A stretch of DNA of 64,000 nt from Maricaulis alexandrii (lineage in GTDB: Bacteria > Pseudomonadota > Alphaproteobacteria > Caulobacterales > Maricaulaceae). The translations under genes and the position numbers were made by a program. Of the stretch, positions 36,650 through 45,349 are shown piece after piece. Every line of letters starts with the position of its first letter. The first letter of the stretch is position 1. The stretch lies in contig NZ_SWKP01000007.1 of the NCBI RefSeq assembly GCF_005871165.1, positions 186,001 through 250,000 of the forward strand, in the 5' to 3' direction. The notes under the pieces are model-generated. The model was not told the DNA's origin. It searched no databases and saw only the letters and a list, made by a program, of their open reading frames with translations.

Positions 36650-37432
36650 TCAGACCTGGGCCTGACCGTCCGCGGCGGCCTTCAGCGAGGTCCGGCGCAG
36701 AATGCGGTCCCAACGCTGCAGGGAGATGATGTGGGCGGTGATCGCCACCAGGTCGCCGCTGTCGTGCAGTTCCTTGAGCTTGTCCGCCGGCAGGGCCGAG
36801 AACTTCTCATTGGAGACGCCCCAGTATTCCGCGACGGTAACCGGGTTTTCCGGATCCTGCGGATTGGCGACCTTGATGTCTTTCTTTTCCAGCAGGTCCA
36901 GAGCAACGAGACGTTCCACGAAGGCTTCCGTGATACGGGCGTCATTCTCGAAGGCCGACACGAAGTCGATGGCCTGCTTCATGTAATCGGTCGGTTCGCC
37001 CTGCTCGTCGAAGAAGGGACGCTCCGGGTTTTCGGAGACCACGAACTCGGCGTCCAGGTCGACACAGACGGTGGACGGCTGGTCGTTCTGGGCAGAGGCG
37101 CTCACGAAAGGATAGCGACGCACATAGGCCGGAATGTAGTGTTCCGCGTCGAACTGGCCGTTCTCATCCACGAACAGGTTCGTGCCGGCGCGCAGGCCCA
37201 TGACCAAGACCGGCATTTTCTTTTCGCCCAGGAAGACGATCGGAAAGCTGCCGCAAGCGAAGGCGAATTCCGGGCTGATCGCCGGAACGAAGTGCCAGTC
37301 CTTCAGGAAGGAAAACGGATTGGAGACCGTTTTCACACCGTAAGACTTGTGCTTTTGACGGTTGAGCGGCTCGACATTCTTGTAGAGCGGCACGGATCCG
37401 GTGAGGCGCGGCTCGGTGGCGGCGTCGACCAT
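36650..37432 (-). CDS. SapC family protein
   Basis: 260 residues. The start VPLYKNVEPLNRQKHKSYGVK with PFSFLKDWHFVPAISPEF is the signature of the SapC family (PF07277), named after a Campylobacter S-layer-associated protein. In alphaproteobacteria such genes often accompany TonB-dependent receptors, and their role is unclear. No signal peptide is evident, so it is probably cytoplasmic. C-terminal helices end RWDRILRRTSLKAAADG. Confidence 0.82.
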   Translation of the reverse strand: MVDAATEPRLTGSVPLYKNVEPLNRQKHKSYGVKTVSNPFSFLKDWHFVPAISPEFAFACGSFPIVFLGEKKMPVLVMGLRAGTNLFVDENGQFDAEHYIPAYVRRYPFVSASAQNDQPSTVCVDLDAEFVVSENPERPFFDEQGEPTDYMKQAIDFVSAFENDARITEAFVERLVALDLLEKKDIKVANPQDPENPVTVAEYWGVSNEKFSALPADKLKELHDSGDLVAITAHIISLQRWDRILRRTSLKAAADGQAQV

Positions 37433-37533
37433 GATAAAAACCCCTTTTAGTCCTTTGGGCGCTAGATAGCGGATATGCCCTGTTCCGGCAACGCAGCCGC
37501 GCAGGGCGATTCCATGCCATCGGACGCAAAATC

Positions 37534-37562
37534 AGTGCCGGACCCTGGCTGGATCCGGCACT
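37534..37562 (-). terminator. Intrinsic terminator after ompW
   Basis: Nine-base-pair stem AGTGCCGGA (37534-37542) with TCCGGCACT (37554-37562), 11-base loop. On the minus strand it is followed by GATTTTG. It lies 38 bases after the stop of the ompW-like gene at 37600. Confidence 0.7.
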
Positions 37563-37599
37563 GGACTGTGATTGGAGGCTTGTGAAGCCGGTCTGGTGA

Positions 37600-38217
37600 T
37601 CAGAAACGGCGGCCGAAGCCGACGCCGAACACGACCGGGTCAATCTGGACGTCGGCATTCACCGCACCGTCGATCACCACATCAGTGTCGATGTCGATGT
37701 ACTTGACGTCGAGGTTCAGGAACCACTCATCCTGCAGGGCGATGTCGATACCGGCCTGGGCGGCGAGGCCAAAGCTGGCATCGTAATCGATCGTGCTCAG
37801 GGCCGAACCCGACGGCAGGTCCTCATTGAAGAAATGGGTGTAGTTCACACCCGCGCCGACATAGGGGCGGTACTGGCCTTCCGGGTTGAAGTGGTATTGC
37901 AGCGTCAGCGTCGGCGGCAGCAGGGTGACATCACCCAGATCGATATCGCCGGCCGCCGTGTCCACGGCCATCACATCGTGCGGGGTCACGCCGAGAATGA
38001 GTTCGAGCGCCCAGTTGTCCTGCACGAAATAGGTGATGTCCAATTCCGGCACGACCGAGGTGTCAATATCGACATCCCCACCGATCGGCGTGATCGTCGC
38101 CTCTTCGTTCGGCACGACGTTGATCGCGCGCAGGCGCACCAGCCAGTCGCCCTGTTCCGCCATCGCCGGCGCGGCGAGAATGAGAGCCGCGGCAGCGCCG
38201 AGAAGCATCCGTTTCAT
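37600..38217 (-). CDS. ompW: OmpW family outer-membrane protein
   Basis: 205 residues. Signal peptide (about 1-20, ending AMA), then GDWLVRLRAINVVPNE, the OmpW N-terminal hallmark. LPPTLTLQYHFNPEGQYRPY and VGAGVNYTHFF are the other family blocks, and it ends in FGRRF with a terminal aromatic residue. Expected to form an eight-stranded barrel for small hydrophobic molecules. Monocistronic by its flanking hairpins. Confidence 0.9.
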   Translation of the reverse strand: MKRMLLGAAAALILAAPAMAEQGDWLVRLRAINVVPNEEATITPIGGDVDIDTSVVPELDITYFVQDNWALELILGVTPHDVMAVDTAAGDIDLGDVTLLPPTLTLQYHFNPEGQYRPYVGAGVNYTHFFNEDLPSGSALSTIDYDASFGLAAQAGIDIALQDEWFLNLDVKYIDIDTDVVIDGAVNADVQIDPVVFGVGFGRRF

Positions 38218-38297
38218 GGGTCCGTCCTTTCGTCCCTAAAGAATATGGGGACTTTCTGGACCCGGTAGCGCGCGGGTTGAACTGCGCGTTTCGCCGC

Positions 38298-38327
38298 GCG
38301 TCAGCCTGCCGCGCGGCAGGCTGACGC
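38298..38327 (-). terminator. Long perfect hairpin after znuD
   Basis: Thirteen-base-pair stem (38298-38310 with 38315-38327) around GCGC, itself palindromic. It is 15 bases after the znuD stop at 38342 and has no U tract on either strand. It could act as a transcription barrier or mRNA 3' stabiliser between two minus-strand genes. Confidence 0.5.
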
Positions 38328-38341
38328 AGGACGTTTTCAGG

Positions 38342-40477
38342 CTAGAAGTCGAGGACGAGCGCGGCCCGGAAATTCCGGCCCGGAAGCGGCAACTGGTCTT
38401 TCAGGAAGGAGGTGTGCAGACGCGCCTCCTCATCCGTCAGATTGCGGGCTTCCAGGATCAGGCGCAGGCCCCGGTCTTCGAACGGCTCCACCGAATAACG
38501 GGCATTGAAGAGCACATAGCTTTGCGTCTTGAACTCTTCCGCCGCGGTATCGTTCTGCACATCGGCCCATTCGGCGCCGAGATAGACGGACTGGCGCTCC
38601 GTGCTGGCAGTCAGGCCGGCCGACAGGGTCAGCGGGGGCAGGCGCGGCAAGTTGGATCCGTCATCCAGTTCACCCTGGACATATTCGCCCGTGAACTCGG
38701 CATCGAGATCCCAGTCCCCGAAAGTCCCTATCGGGCCTTCCACCCGGCCTTCGAAGCCGGACAGGGTCGCGTCATTCTGGCTGTATTGATAGACCGGCTG
38801 ACCATCCTCTTCCGCACCGGTGGCAAACGCACCGATGAAGCCGTCATACTCGGCCCGGAAGACCGAAGCCTCCACGCCCCAGTCGGACACTGTCGTCCGG
38901 GCGGTCAGCTCGACGGATACGGCCCGTTCGATATCCATGGTGGCATCGCCGCGCTCATAGGAACTCGTCGCGACGTGCACACCGTCGGCAAACAGTTCCA
39001 CATCGGTCGGCGCCCGCTCTGCACTGGACACGGTCACGGCCAGGAAGGTGTCGCGGACCGGACGGAAGAACACGGATCCGGACAGGCTTTGCGTGTCGAA
39101 ATCACGGGAGTCCGTCGCCGTATCGAGTTCGCGGCGCTCCAGGCGCAGACCGCCTTCCAGACCCCAATTGTCGGCATCCCACCGCTCGACCACGAAGACA
39201 CCCCAATCGGACGTCTCCGAAGGCGGCACATAGGCTTCATCACCGATGGCGGCGAAGTCACGACTGAAGGCCTGGAGACCGACCGCCCCTTCCCAGAGAC
39301 CGCCCCAGATATCGCGCGGCGTGTGACGGGCTTCCAGGCGGCCTTCCCAGCCATCATTGGTGAATCGGGTCCCCACTTCATCGCCTTCCAGCTCGACATG
39401 CTCATAGCTGCCCGTGCCGAAGGAAAAACGGAGGCGTTCGATGTGCTCGCCCAGATCACGCCATTCACCGCGCAGATCATAACGGGTCTGTTCCAGATCG
39501 ATGCGGACGCCCGCATGGCCGTGCGCGTCCTCCTCGTGATCCTCGTCCCCGTGTTCGTCGTGATCCTCTTCTTCGCCGCCATGCTCATGGCCGCCAGGCA
39601 CACCGTAGAGCGAGGTGGAACGCCGGACACTGATGCCGATGAAGCCGTTCTCGCCGACCCAGGAGACCCCGCCCGACATCATGTCGAAGGTGAGGCCGGA
39701 ATTCTCGACACTGCCGGAGGGGTGTTCGTCTTCCTCGTGACCGTCCTCCTCATGGCCCTCGTCCTCATGCGCCTCATGCTCGGCTTCCTCGAACATGCGG
39801 TAGAGGTCGGACTCGGCGTATCCGGGAATGTCGTAATCATCCGCCGTACGCGTCAGGGCTTGCAGGTTGAACACGAAGGCACCCGCATTGAAGCGGACCT
39901 GGCCGGCGGCGGTCTCGCCCGCATCGACCGATGTCAGCGCGGTGTAGAAACGTCCATCCAGGCCCTCTTCGGCCCGCTCTTCCGGGATACGCCCGTCGAT
40001 CACATTGACCACACCGCCAATGGCGCCGCCGCCATAGGCAATGGCCGCCGGTCCCCGCAGGATTTCCACCTGCTCGGCTTCGAGCGCTTCGGAGGCCACG
40101 GCGTGGTCGGGTGAATTGGTCGAGGCGTCGATCAGGCCGACACCATTAGACAGGACCCGGACCCGGTCGGCGCCGAGGCCGCGAATGACGGGGCGGCTGG
40201 CCGCGGGACCGAAATAGGTCGTGGACACGCCCGGCTCATGGGCAATCGTGTCGGCCAGGGAGCCGGCCAGATTGTCTTCCAGATGACGGCGATCCACGAC
40301 TTCGACCGCGCCGGCGATCTCGTCCGCGGCCACGCCGAGCGGTGCCGACGTGACCCTGATGACATCCACCGTTTCGTCTTCGGACGTCTGATTTGTCTGG
40401 GCCAGAGCGGCCGGGCCAAAACCGGCCAGCGCCCCGGCCATCGCCGTCGTCATGATCAATCCCGCACGCATGGGCAT
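38342..40477 (-). CDS. znuD: TonB-dependent zinc receptor, ZnuD-like
   Basis: About 711 residues from ATG 40477 (ATG 40471 is also possible, with GGGG six bases upstream). Signal peptide, plug domain (about 45-160; VIRGLGADRVRVLSNG), then a 22-strand barrel ending NFRAALVLDF. Two external loops are extremely rich in His, Glu and Asp: about 245-270 (EDEGHEEDGHEEDEH) and about 315-345 (HEHGGEEEDHDEHGDEDHE). That is the hallmark of zinc receptors such as Neisseria ZnuD. The divergent neighbour is zur, with Zur-like sites between them, so zinc repression is expected. Confidence 0.88.
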   Translation of the reverse strand: MPMRAGLIMTTAMAGALAGFGPAALAQTNQTSEDETVDVIRVTSAPLGVAADEIAGAVEVVDRRHLEDNLAGSLADTIAHEPGVSTTYFGPAASRPVIRGLGADRVRVLSNGVGLIDASTNSPDHAVASEALEAEQVEILRGPAAIAYGGGAIGGVVNVIDGRIPEERAEEGLDGRFYTALTSVDAGETAAGQVRFNAGAFVFNLQALTRTADDYDIPGYAESDLYRMFEEAEHEAHEDEGHEEDGHEEDEHPSGSVENSGLTFDMMSGGVSWVGENGFIGISVRRSTSLYGVPGGHEHGGEEEDHDEHGDEDHEEDAHGHAGVRIDLEQTRYDLRGEWRDLGEHIERLRFSFGTGSYEHVELEGDEVGTRFTNDGWEGRLEARHTPRDIWGGLWEGAVGLQAFSRDFAAIGDEAYVPPSETSDWGVFVVERWDADNWGLEGGLRLERRELDTATDSRDFDTQSLSGSVFFRPVRDTFLAVTVSSAERAPTDVELFADGVHVATSSYERGDATMDIERAVSVELTARTTVSDWGVEASVFRAEYDGFIGAFATGAEEDGQPVYQYSQNDATLSGFEGRVEGPIGTFGDWDLDAEFTGEYVQGELDDGSNLPRLPPLTLSAGLTASTERQSVYLGAEWADVQNDTAAEEFKTQSYVLFNARYSVEPFEDRGLRLILEARNLTDEEARLHTSFLKDQLPLPGRNFRAALVLDF

Positions 40478-40481
40478 CCCC

Positions 40482-40494
40482 GTTATGAAATAAC
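40482..40494. promoter_or_regulatory. Zur-like palindrome, znuD side
   Basis: Perfect palindrome GTTAT-GAA-ATAAC within an AT-rich stretch directly upstream of the znuD start. It resembles the GTTAT/ATAAC halves of proteobacterial Zur boxes. The location overlapping the znuD leader suits repression. Confidence 0.5.
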
Positions 40495-40510
40495 AAAACA
40501 TTCACGGCGG

Positions 40511-40528
40511 GTGATATTATAACGTTTC
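40511..40528. promoter_or_regulatory. Zur box in the znuD-zur intergenic region
   Basis: The minus strand reads GAAACGTTATAATATCAC, close to the alphaproteobacterial Zur motif (GAAATGTTATAATATAAC type). It lies between divergent znuD and zur and could control both. Confidence 0.65.
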
Positions 40529-40587
40529 CGGGCCCGCAAGCCCCCAAGGGTGTGAAATTCCGGAATCTCGGATTAAATAACCGTCAG

Positions 40588-41016
40588 ATGCGACATGATT
40601 CTCTGAACCGGGCCCTCGAGGCCGCCGAAGCCCACTGCGTCGAACGCGGTGAGAAGCTGACCCCTGTGCGCAAGCGTGTTCTGGAACTCGTGCTGACCGC
40701 TGAAGGTCCGGTGAAGGCCTACGACCTGCTCGAAGCCCTCAAACCCGGACCCGGCGCCGCCAAACCGCCCACGGTCTACCGGGCCCTGGATTTCCTCATG
40801 GGGGCCGGTCTCGTCCACAAGGTGGAAGCGCTCAATGCCTTCGTCGGCTGCTCGCACGCCCATGATGATGGCGGAGCGGAACTCTACATCTGCACCGATT
40901 GCGGTAATGTGGAAGAGCGCCATGGCGTCCCCTCCCCGATCAACACACCGGAAGGCTTCGTGATCGAACGATCCGTGGTTGAGCATTTCGGCCATTGCGG
41001 TAAATGCCGTCACTGA
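40588..41016 (+). CDS. zur: Zinc uptake regulator Zur (Fur family)
   Basis: 142 residues from ATG 40588; a GTG at 40552 would add 12 residues. The helix-turn-helix block KPPTVYRALDFLMGAGLVHKVE is nearly that of E. coli Zur. YICTDCGNVEE and the terminal HCGKC supply the structural zinc cysteines, and CSHAHDDGG the histidine region. Distinguished from Fur by AYDLLEALKPGPGAAKPPTV. Divergent from znuD. Confidence 0.92.
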   Translation: MRHDSLNRALEAAEAHCVERGEKLTPVRKRVLELVLTAEGPVKAYDLLEALKPGPGAAKPPTVYRALDFLMGAGLVHKVEALNAFVGCSHAHDDGGAELYICTDCGNVEERHGVPSPINTPEGFVIERSVVEHFGHCGKCRH

Positions 41017-41041
41017 CCGGGACACACGGGGGACGGACATC

Positions 41042-41965
41042 ATGATCGAACTCTGGCGCGGCAATGTGAATGCCTGGGAATGTGACGAGCTGGGCCATTT
41101 CAATGTCCGCTTCTATCTGGCCCGCCTGTCCGAGGCCGTTGCCAATCTGGCCGAAGCCGCCGGGCTCAATCCGATCCAGCGGCCCGACGCCTCCGCCACG
41201 CTGATCCCGCGGGACATCCATGTCCGCTTCCTCGCCGAGGCCCATCCCGGCGCGCCGCTCTATATCGAGGGCGGATTGCTGGGCCATGACGAGCGCACCG
41301 CCAACGCCATTTTCGTGATGCGCCATTCCGGCACCGGCAAGCCGGCCGCCAGTTTCCGCGTCTTGCTGGCGCATGCCGCTCCGCAGACCACGACGGATTT
41401 CCCCTGGCCGCAGCGTTTTCATGCGCGCGCCGAGACCCTGAAAGTCGACTTGCCTGGCTTCGCCGCTCCCCGTGGACTGAAGCTCGATGGTGTACCGGCC
41501 TCACCCGGCCTCGCGCGGGCCGACGAAATGGGACTGGAAACCATCGGCCGGGGCCGGTTCGGTCAGGCCGAGATGGACGGGTTCGGATCCATGCGGGCCG
41601 AATTCCTGCTGGGACGCGTCTCCGACAGTGTGACCAATTTCGCCGCGGCCTTCCCCGAGGAATGGGAGCAGCATGCCGGCGGATCCCCCGGCCAGGTCGC
41701 TTCGGCCCTGCTGGAATGCCATATCCGTCCGCGCGCCTGGCCGCGCTGCGGGGATGGGTATGTCATCCGCTCCGGGCTGAAATCGGTCAGCCCCAAGGTG
41801 CGCAATATCGTGCACTGGGTGATGGAACCGGCGACGGGTCGAGTCTGGTGGACGATGGAAGGCGTCGCCGCGCCCATGGACCTCACCGCCCGCAAACTCC
41901 TGGATGTCCCGGACGCGGTGCAGGCCCGGGTCCGCGCCGCCTGTGTCGACGGGCTGCGCGCCTGA
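41042..41965 (+). CDS. Acyl-CoA thioesterase-like double hot-dog protein
   Basis: 307 residues from ATG 41042 behind a GGGGGACGG ribosome site. The N-terminal NAWECDELGHFNVRFYLARL is the 4-hydroxybenzoyl-CoA thioesterase-type active-site segment (Asp and the following helix). The C-terminal half is a second, weaker hot-dog domain (residues about 180-300) with SVSPKVRNIVHWVMEP. Probably hydrolyses an acyl- or aryl-CoA. It starts 26 bases after zur and may be co-transcribed, though no zinc link is evident. Confidence 0.75.
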   Translation: MIELWRGNVNAWECDELGHFNVRFYLARLSEAVANLAEAAGLNPIQRPDASATLIPRDIHVRFLAEAHPGAPLYIEGGLLGHDERTANAIFVMRHSGTGKPAASFRVLLAHAAPQTTTDFPWPQRFHARAETLKVDLPGFAAPRGLKLDGVPASPGLARADEMGLETIGRGRFGQAEMDGFGSMRAEFLLGRVSDSVTNFAAAFPEEWEQHAGGSPGQVASALLECHIRPRAWPRCGDGYVIRSGLKSVSPKVRNIVHWVMEPATGRVWWTMEGVAAPMDLTARKLLDVPDAVQARVRAACVDGLRA

Positions 41966-42015
41966 CATCGCCCAACGCCCTCCCCTGACCATCAGAATCG
42001 CCGCACTGATGACGC

Positions 42016-42447
42016 ATGGCTCGCGCACGTGCCGTTGATCGACGGCTTTTCCTCCTGCTGGAAATCGCAGCCCGGCGGCTCGACCGGGAGGCCGATGCGC
42101 GTCTGCGCAAGGCTGTCGGCGTGTCGACGGCCCAGGCTGCGCTGCTCTTCCTGCTCGCCCGCCGCGGCGAGCGCCGGATGAGCGATATCGGCGACATGCT
42201 CTCCCTCAACCCGCCGGCCGTGACGGGACTGGTCAGCCGGATGGAGGCCCTGGGCCTGGTGGTGAAGACAGCGTCGCGGACCGACAAGCGCTCGGCCGTG
42301 GTTTCCTTGACCGAGAAGGGCCGCGCCCTGGGCGATACGGCGGACCATATCCTGCGCGACATGAATACCGACCTGGAAGCCCGGCTGGGCGAGGCGGACA
42401 GTGATGCGCTGTACCGCGTCCTGACCCGTCTCGCCACGGAATCCTGA
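42016..42447 (+). CDS. MarR family transcriptional regulator
   Basis: 143 residues, winged helix. The recognition region is RMSDIGDMLSLNPPAVTGLVSRMEALGLV, followed by the wing KTASRTDKRSAVVSLTEKGRAL with the family's D-R signature. MarR proteins usually respond to phenolic or lipid-like ligands. The enoyl-CoA hydratase downstream (42539) and thioesterase upstream suggest control of a CoA-ester catabolic set (inference). Confidence 0.9.
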   Translation: MARARAVDRRLFLLLEIAARRLDREADARLRKAVGVSTAQAALLFLLARRGERRMSDIGDMLSLNPPAVTGLVSRMEALGLVVKTASRTDKRSAVVSLTEKGRALGDTADHILRDMNTDLEARLGEADSDALYRVLTRLATES

Positions 42448-42455
42448 GCCTGCGC

Positions 42456-42470
42456 TTACGTTTACGTCAA
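42456..42470. promoter_or_regulatory. ACGT-type operator upstream of the enoyl-CoA hydratase gene
   Basis: TTACGTTTACGTCAA lies 68 bases upstream of the hydratase start, just past the marR stop. It resembles operators of LiuR/PsrA-type regulators of acid degradation. The same core TACGTTTACGT occurs at 32171-32181 next to the candidate small RNA. Which regulator binds is unknown. Confidence 0.4.
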
Positions 42471-42538
42471 CTGACGCAGGGTTTCCGTCCCGCCAGAACC
42501 GCGCTAGCATACCCCAAAATCAAAAATGGGAGGCTCGC

Positions 42539-43315
42539 GTGAGCGAACTGGTTCTGGTCGAAACGGCGGATCGCATCCGCACCATCACTTTCAATCGCCC
42601 CGAGAAGAAGAATGCCCTGACCCAGGACATGTATTCCGCGGCCGCCGACGCGCTCAACAGCGCCAATGAGGACCCGTCCGTTCGGGTCTGCATCCTGACA
42701 GGCACGCAGGGCGTATTCACTGCCGGCAATGACATTGTCGACTTCACCCAGCGCCCGCCGGAATTTGGCGAGCACGACACGCCGCCCGTGCGCCAGTTCA
42801 TGATGGCCCTGCTCAATTGCCGCAAGCCGGTGATCGCCGCCGTGGACGGGCTGGCGATCGGCATCGGCGTCACCCTGCTCCTGCATTGCGATCTGGTCGT
42901 GGCTTCGGACCGGGCCGTGTTCAAGACGCCCTTCGTGGATCTGGCCCTGGCCCCGGAATATGCCTCCTCGCAGCTCATGCCGCGCATTTTCGGGCATGCC
43001 GTGGCCGCCGAACTCCTTCTTCTGGGCGACACCTGGGACGCCAACCGCGCCCGCGAGACCGGGCTGGTGAACCGCGTCACCCCGGCCGACAAGCTGGCCG
43101 AGACGGCGCAATTCATGGCCGGCATCCTGGCGGCCAAGGCGCCCAGCTCACTACAGGCCTCCAAGGCGCTGATGCGCCAGCCGGTGGAAAGCATCGAGGA
43201 CCGGATGGACCGCGAAAACACGATCTTCGCCAACCAGCTACAATCGCCGGAATTCGCTGAAGCCGCCGCCGCCTTCCTGGAACGCCGCGCGCCGGATTTC
43301 GACAAGCTCGGCTAG
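42539..43315 (+). CDS. Enoyl-CoA hydratase/isomerase (crotonase family)
   Basis: 258 residues, GTG start with GGGAGG upstream. Crotonase motifs: FNRPEKKNALTQDM, oxyanion-hole strand TGTQGVFTAGNDIVDF and second block DGLAIGIGVTLLLHCDLV. LAPEYASSQLMPRIFGHA supplies the catalytic Glu region. Only the second of the two classical hydratase glutamates is obvious, so an isomerase or other CoA reaction is possible. Acts in fatty or aromatic acid breakdown. Confidence 0.85.
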   Translation: MSELVLVETADRIRTITFNRPEKKNALTQDMYSAAADALNSANEDPSVRVCILTGTQGVFTAGNDIVDFTQRPPEFGEHDTPPVRQFMMALLNCRKPVIAAVDGLAIGIGVTLLLHCDLVVASDRAVFKTPFVDLALAPEYASSQLMPRIFGHAVAAELLLLGDTWDANRARETGLVNRVTPADKLAETAQFMAGILAAKAPSSLQASKALMRQPVESIEDRMDRENTIFANQLQSPEFAEAAAAFLERRAPDFDKLG

Positions 43316-43352
43316 ACAACACGACAGCCCGGAACGGGTGGGGGGAAATGGC

Positions 43353-44747
43353 ATGATCAAACGTCTGCTGGCGGGAACGGCCGCCGTGATCCTGGTCGGC
43401 GGCCTGGCCGCCCTCAATCTGTCACCGGTGGGGCGGGTCTACCTGCCCTCCGGCACCGGGATTGTCGCCAAACAGACCTGCTCCCTCACCTGGGTGTCCG
43501 GACTGGACAGTGAGTTCGCCCGCTCGGTCTATCTGGATCCGCTGCTGGGCGCTGCCGGTGCCTTGATCACCTCGGAGGTCGATGAAGAGGCTCGCACGGT
43601 AAGCGCCGGTGTTCTGGGTATTTTCTGGAAACAGACCGCGGTCTGGCGCGACGGGCTGGGCTGCACGCTGGTGCATGATTCCGACGCCTTTGATGCGGAT
43701 CTGACCGTGCCCGCAGCACAGGATTTCCAGCCCATGGAGATCGACCCGGCCTTCCGGGATGCGCATTTCGACGGCACCGCCCTGGACGCGGCGATTGATG
43801 CGGCCTTCGGGGATCCGGAGACGGATGACCGCAATACGCTGGGTGTGGCAGTGCTCTATCAGGGCCAGCTGGTGGCGGAGCGCTATGCGCCACAAGCCAG
43901 CCGCGAGACGCGCTTCCATGGCTGGTCCATGACCAAGAGTGCCATGACGACGCTGGCCGGGCGTCTGCAATATCAAGGCGTTCTGGACATTGAAGCCGAG
44001 GGCGCCGTGCCCTCCCTGTCGGCGGTCAGTGCCGATTATGAGGATGTCACGATCGAGGCCCTGCTGCGCATGGCGGGCGGTTTTGCCATTGCCGAAACCA
44101 ATACCGGTTTCGACCCGAACTCGGAAATGCTCTTCACCCAGTCTGACATGACGCAATACGCCGCAACGCGTGACCGCCTGCATGCGCCGCTGGAACACTG
44201 GCAATACATGAGCGGCAATACGATCATGGCCACCCACACCATGCAGCAAGAATTGGGTGACGATATTCCCTCACGGGTTCAAGGCCTTCGCGAGATCCTG
44301 TTCGAACCGCTGGGCATGTATTCGCCGATCCTGGAGATGGACGAGACCGGAACCTTCCAGGGCTCCTCCTACATGTATGCCACGGCTCAGGACTGGGCGC
44401 GGATGGGCTGGCTTTATGCCAATGAGGGTGTGTTCGACGGCGAACGTCTTCTTCCGGAGGACTGGAATGCCATCGTGTCGACGCCGACAGACGGGTCGAA
44501 CCGGGCCTATGGCATGGGTTTCTGGCTGCCGGGTGAGCATGATGGCGTGCCCGAAGGCACCTTCATGATGAGCGGATTCCAGTCGCAATGGGGCTTCATC
44601 ATGCCCGAACAGGACCTGGTTGTGGTCCGTTTCGGAGCCACCAATCGCGCCTCATCGCGCTCTTACGAACTCGCCGCCGCGGTCGTGAGTGCACTGCGAC
44701 AGGATCAGGACGGTATCGAAACGGACCCGGCTACGCAGCCTGAATGA
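43353..44747 (+). CDS. Membrane-anchored serine hydrolase, beta-lactamase fold
   Basis: 464 residues from ATG 43353. A single N-terminal hydrophobic helix (about 5-24) is a signal anchor or signal peptide. An extra domain of about 150 residues precedes the active-site SxxK Ser192-Met-Thr-Lys195, and the Tyr motif is Y285-M-S-G-N289. It resembles 6-aminohexanoate-dimer hydrolase-type enzymes (esterase/amidase) more than true beta-lactamases. Substrate unknown. Its 3' end overlaps the convergent BLUF-like gene by 17 bases. Confidence 0.8.
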   Translation: MIKRLLAGTAAVILVGGLAALNLSPVGRVYLPSGTGIVAKQTCSLTWVSGLDSEFARSVYLDPLLGAAGALITSEVDEEARTVSAGVLGIFWKQTAVWRDGLGCTLVHDSDAFDADLTVPAAQDFQPMEIDPAFRDAHFDGTALDAAIDAAFGDPETDDRNTLGVAVLYQGQLVAERYAPQASRETRFHGWSMTKSAMTTLAGRLQYQGVLDIEAEGAVPSLSAVSADYEDVTIEALLRMAGGFAIAETNTGFDPNSEMLFTQSDMTQYAATRDRLHAPLEHWQYMSGNTIMATHTMQQELGDDIPSRVQGLREILFEPLGMYSPILEMDETGTFQGSSYMYATAQDWARMGWLYANEGVFDGERLLPEDWNAIVSTPTDGSNRAYGMGFWLPGEHDGVPEGTFMMSGFQSQWGFIMPEQDLVVVRFGATNRASSRSYELAAAVVSALRQDQDGIETDPATQPE

Positions 44748-45147
44748 GACGCGGCGAGGTCGCCAGGCAGTTCTCACCGATGATGGAACGGATCAGGGCG
44801 CGCACCTCGCCGGCGGTCAGGGCATCGAGCCCCGCTCCCGCCTGCCCCGCACGCCGGCCGACAGACCAGGTCTCGAACTCGCGCCGGTCGACCGGACCGA
44901 ATTCCAGCCGACGCAGACCGGTCAGGCGTGCATCCTGCCGGGCCGAGGCGAGATAGCGCAGAAGCGGCTGACGATCGCCTTCCAGAACCAGGAAGAAATG
45001 ATCCCCCTGCCAGGCCATCTCACCGGTCAGGCAATCCTCGATACTGGCCTTCATGCATGCCGTGAGGAGAGAGCCCAGCGGACCACTGAGCGAGCCTGCG
45101 CCCAGATCGATGGCCGACCGGGCGGAGAGAACCATTCTGTGCAACAT
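44731..45147 (-). CDS. Degenerate BLUF-domain protein
   Basis: 138 residues from ATG 45147. The fold is clear: MLHRMVLSARSAIDL, LTGEMAWQGDHFFLVLEGDR, then FGPVDRREFETWSVG match successive BLUF strands and helices. The three residues of the flavin photocycle are all replaced: Tyr by Leu7, Asn by Ser35 and Gln by Leu53 (positions by alignment to YcgF in my head). About 35 residues follow the domain. It is unlikely to be a light sensor; the intact frame suggests a retained light-independent role. Confidence 0.75.
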   Translation of the reverse strand: MLHRMVLSARSAIDLGAGSLSGPLGSLLTACMKASIEDCLTGEMAWQGDHFFLVLEGDRQPLLRYLASARQDARLTGLRRLEFGPVDRREFETWSVGRRAGQAGAGLDALTAGEVRALIRSIIGENCLATSPRLIQAA

Positions 45148-45349
45148 GAAGGGGTTTCCGGATACGCATCTACAAAGTCTGGACAGGCCAATAACCGACA
45201 ACCCTGAAATCGGTTTCAAAACTGCGCGATAAATTTTCAGCAGTTTTGTCTCAAATACCGGGCATTGCCGGGCCTGTGTGACACGTCGTCCGCTGGACTT
45301 TCCGTCGCAAACTTGCAGTTTCTCCCCCACAGATATTCGGAGTGCCCGC

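Noticed and set aside
28338-44747. Antibiotic resistance through the two beta-lactamase-fold proteins and the APH-like protein
   Set aside because: Motifs place them in broad esterase/amidase and ACAD-associated phosphotransferase groups, not in known resistance enzymes.
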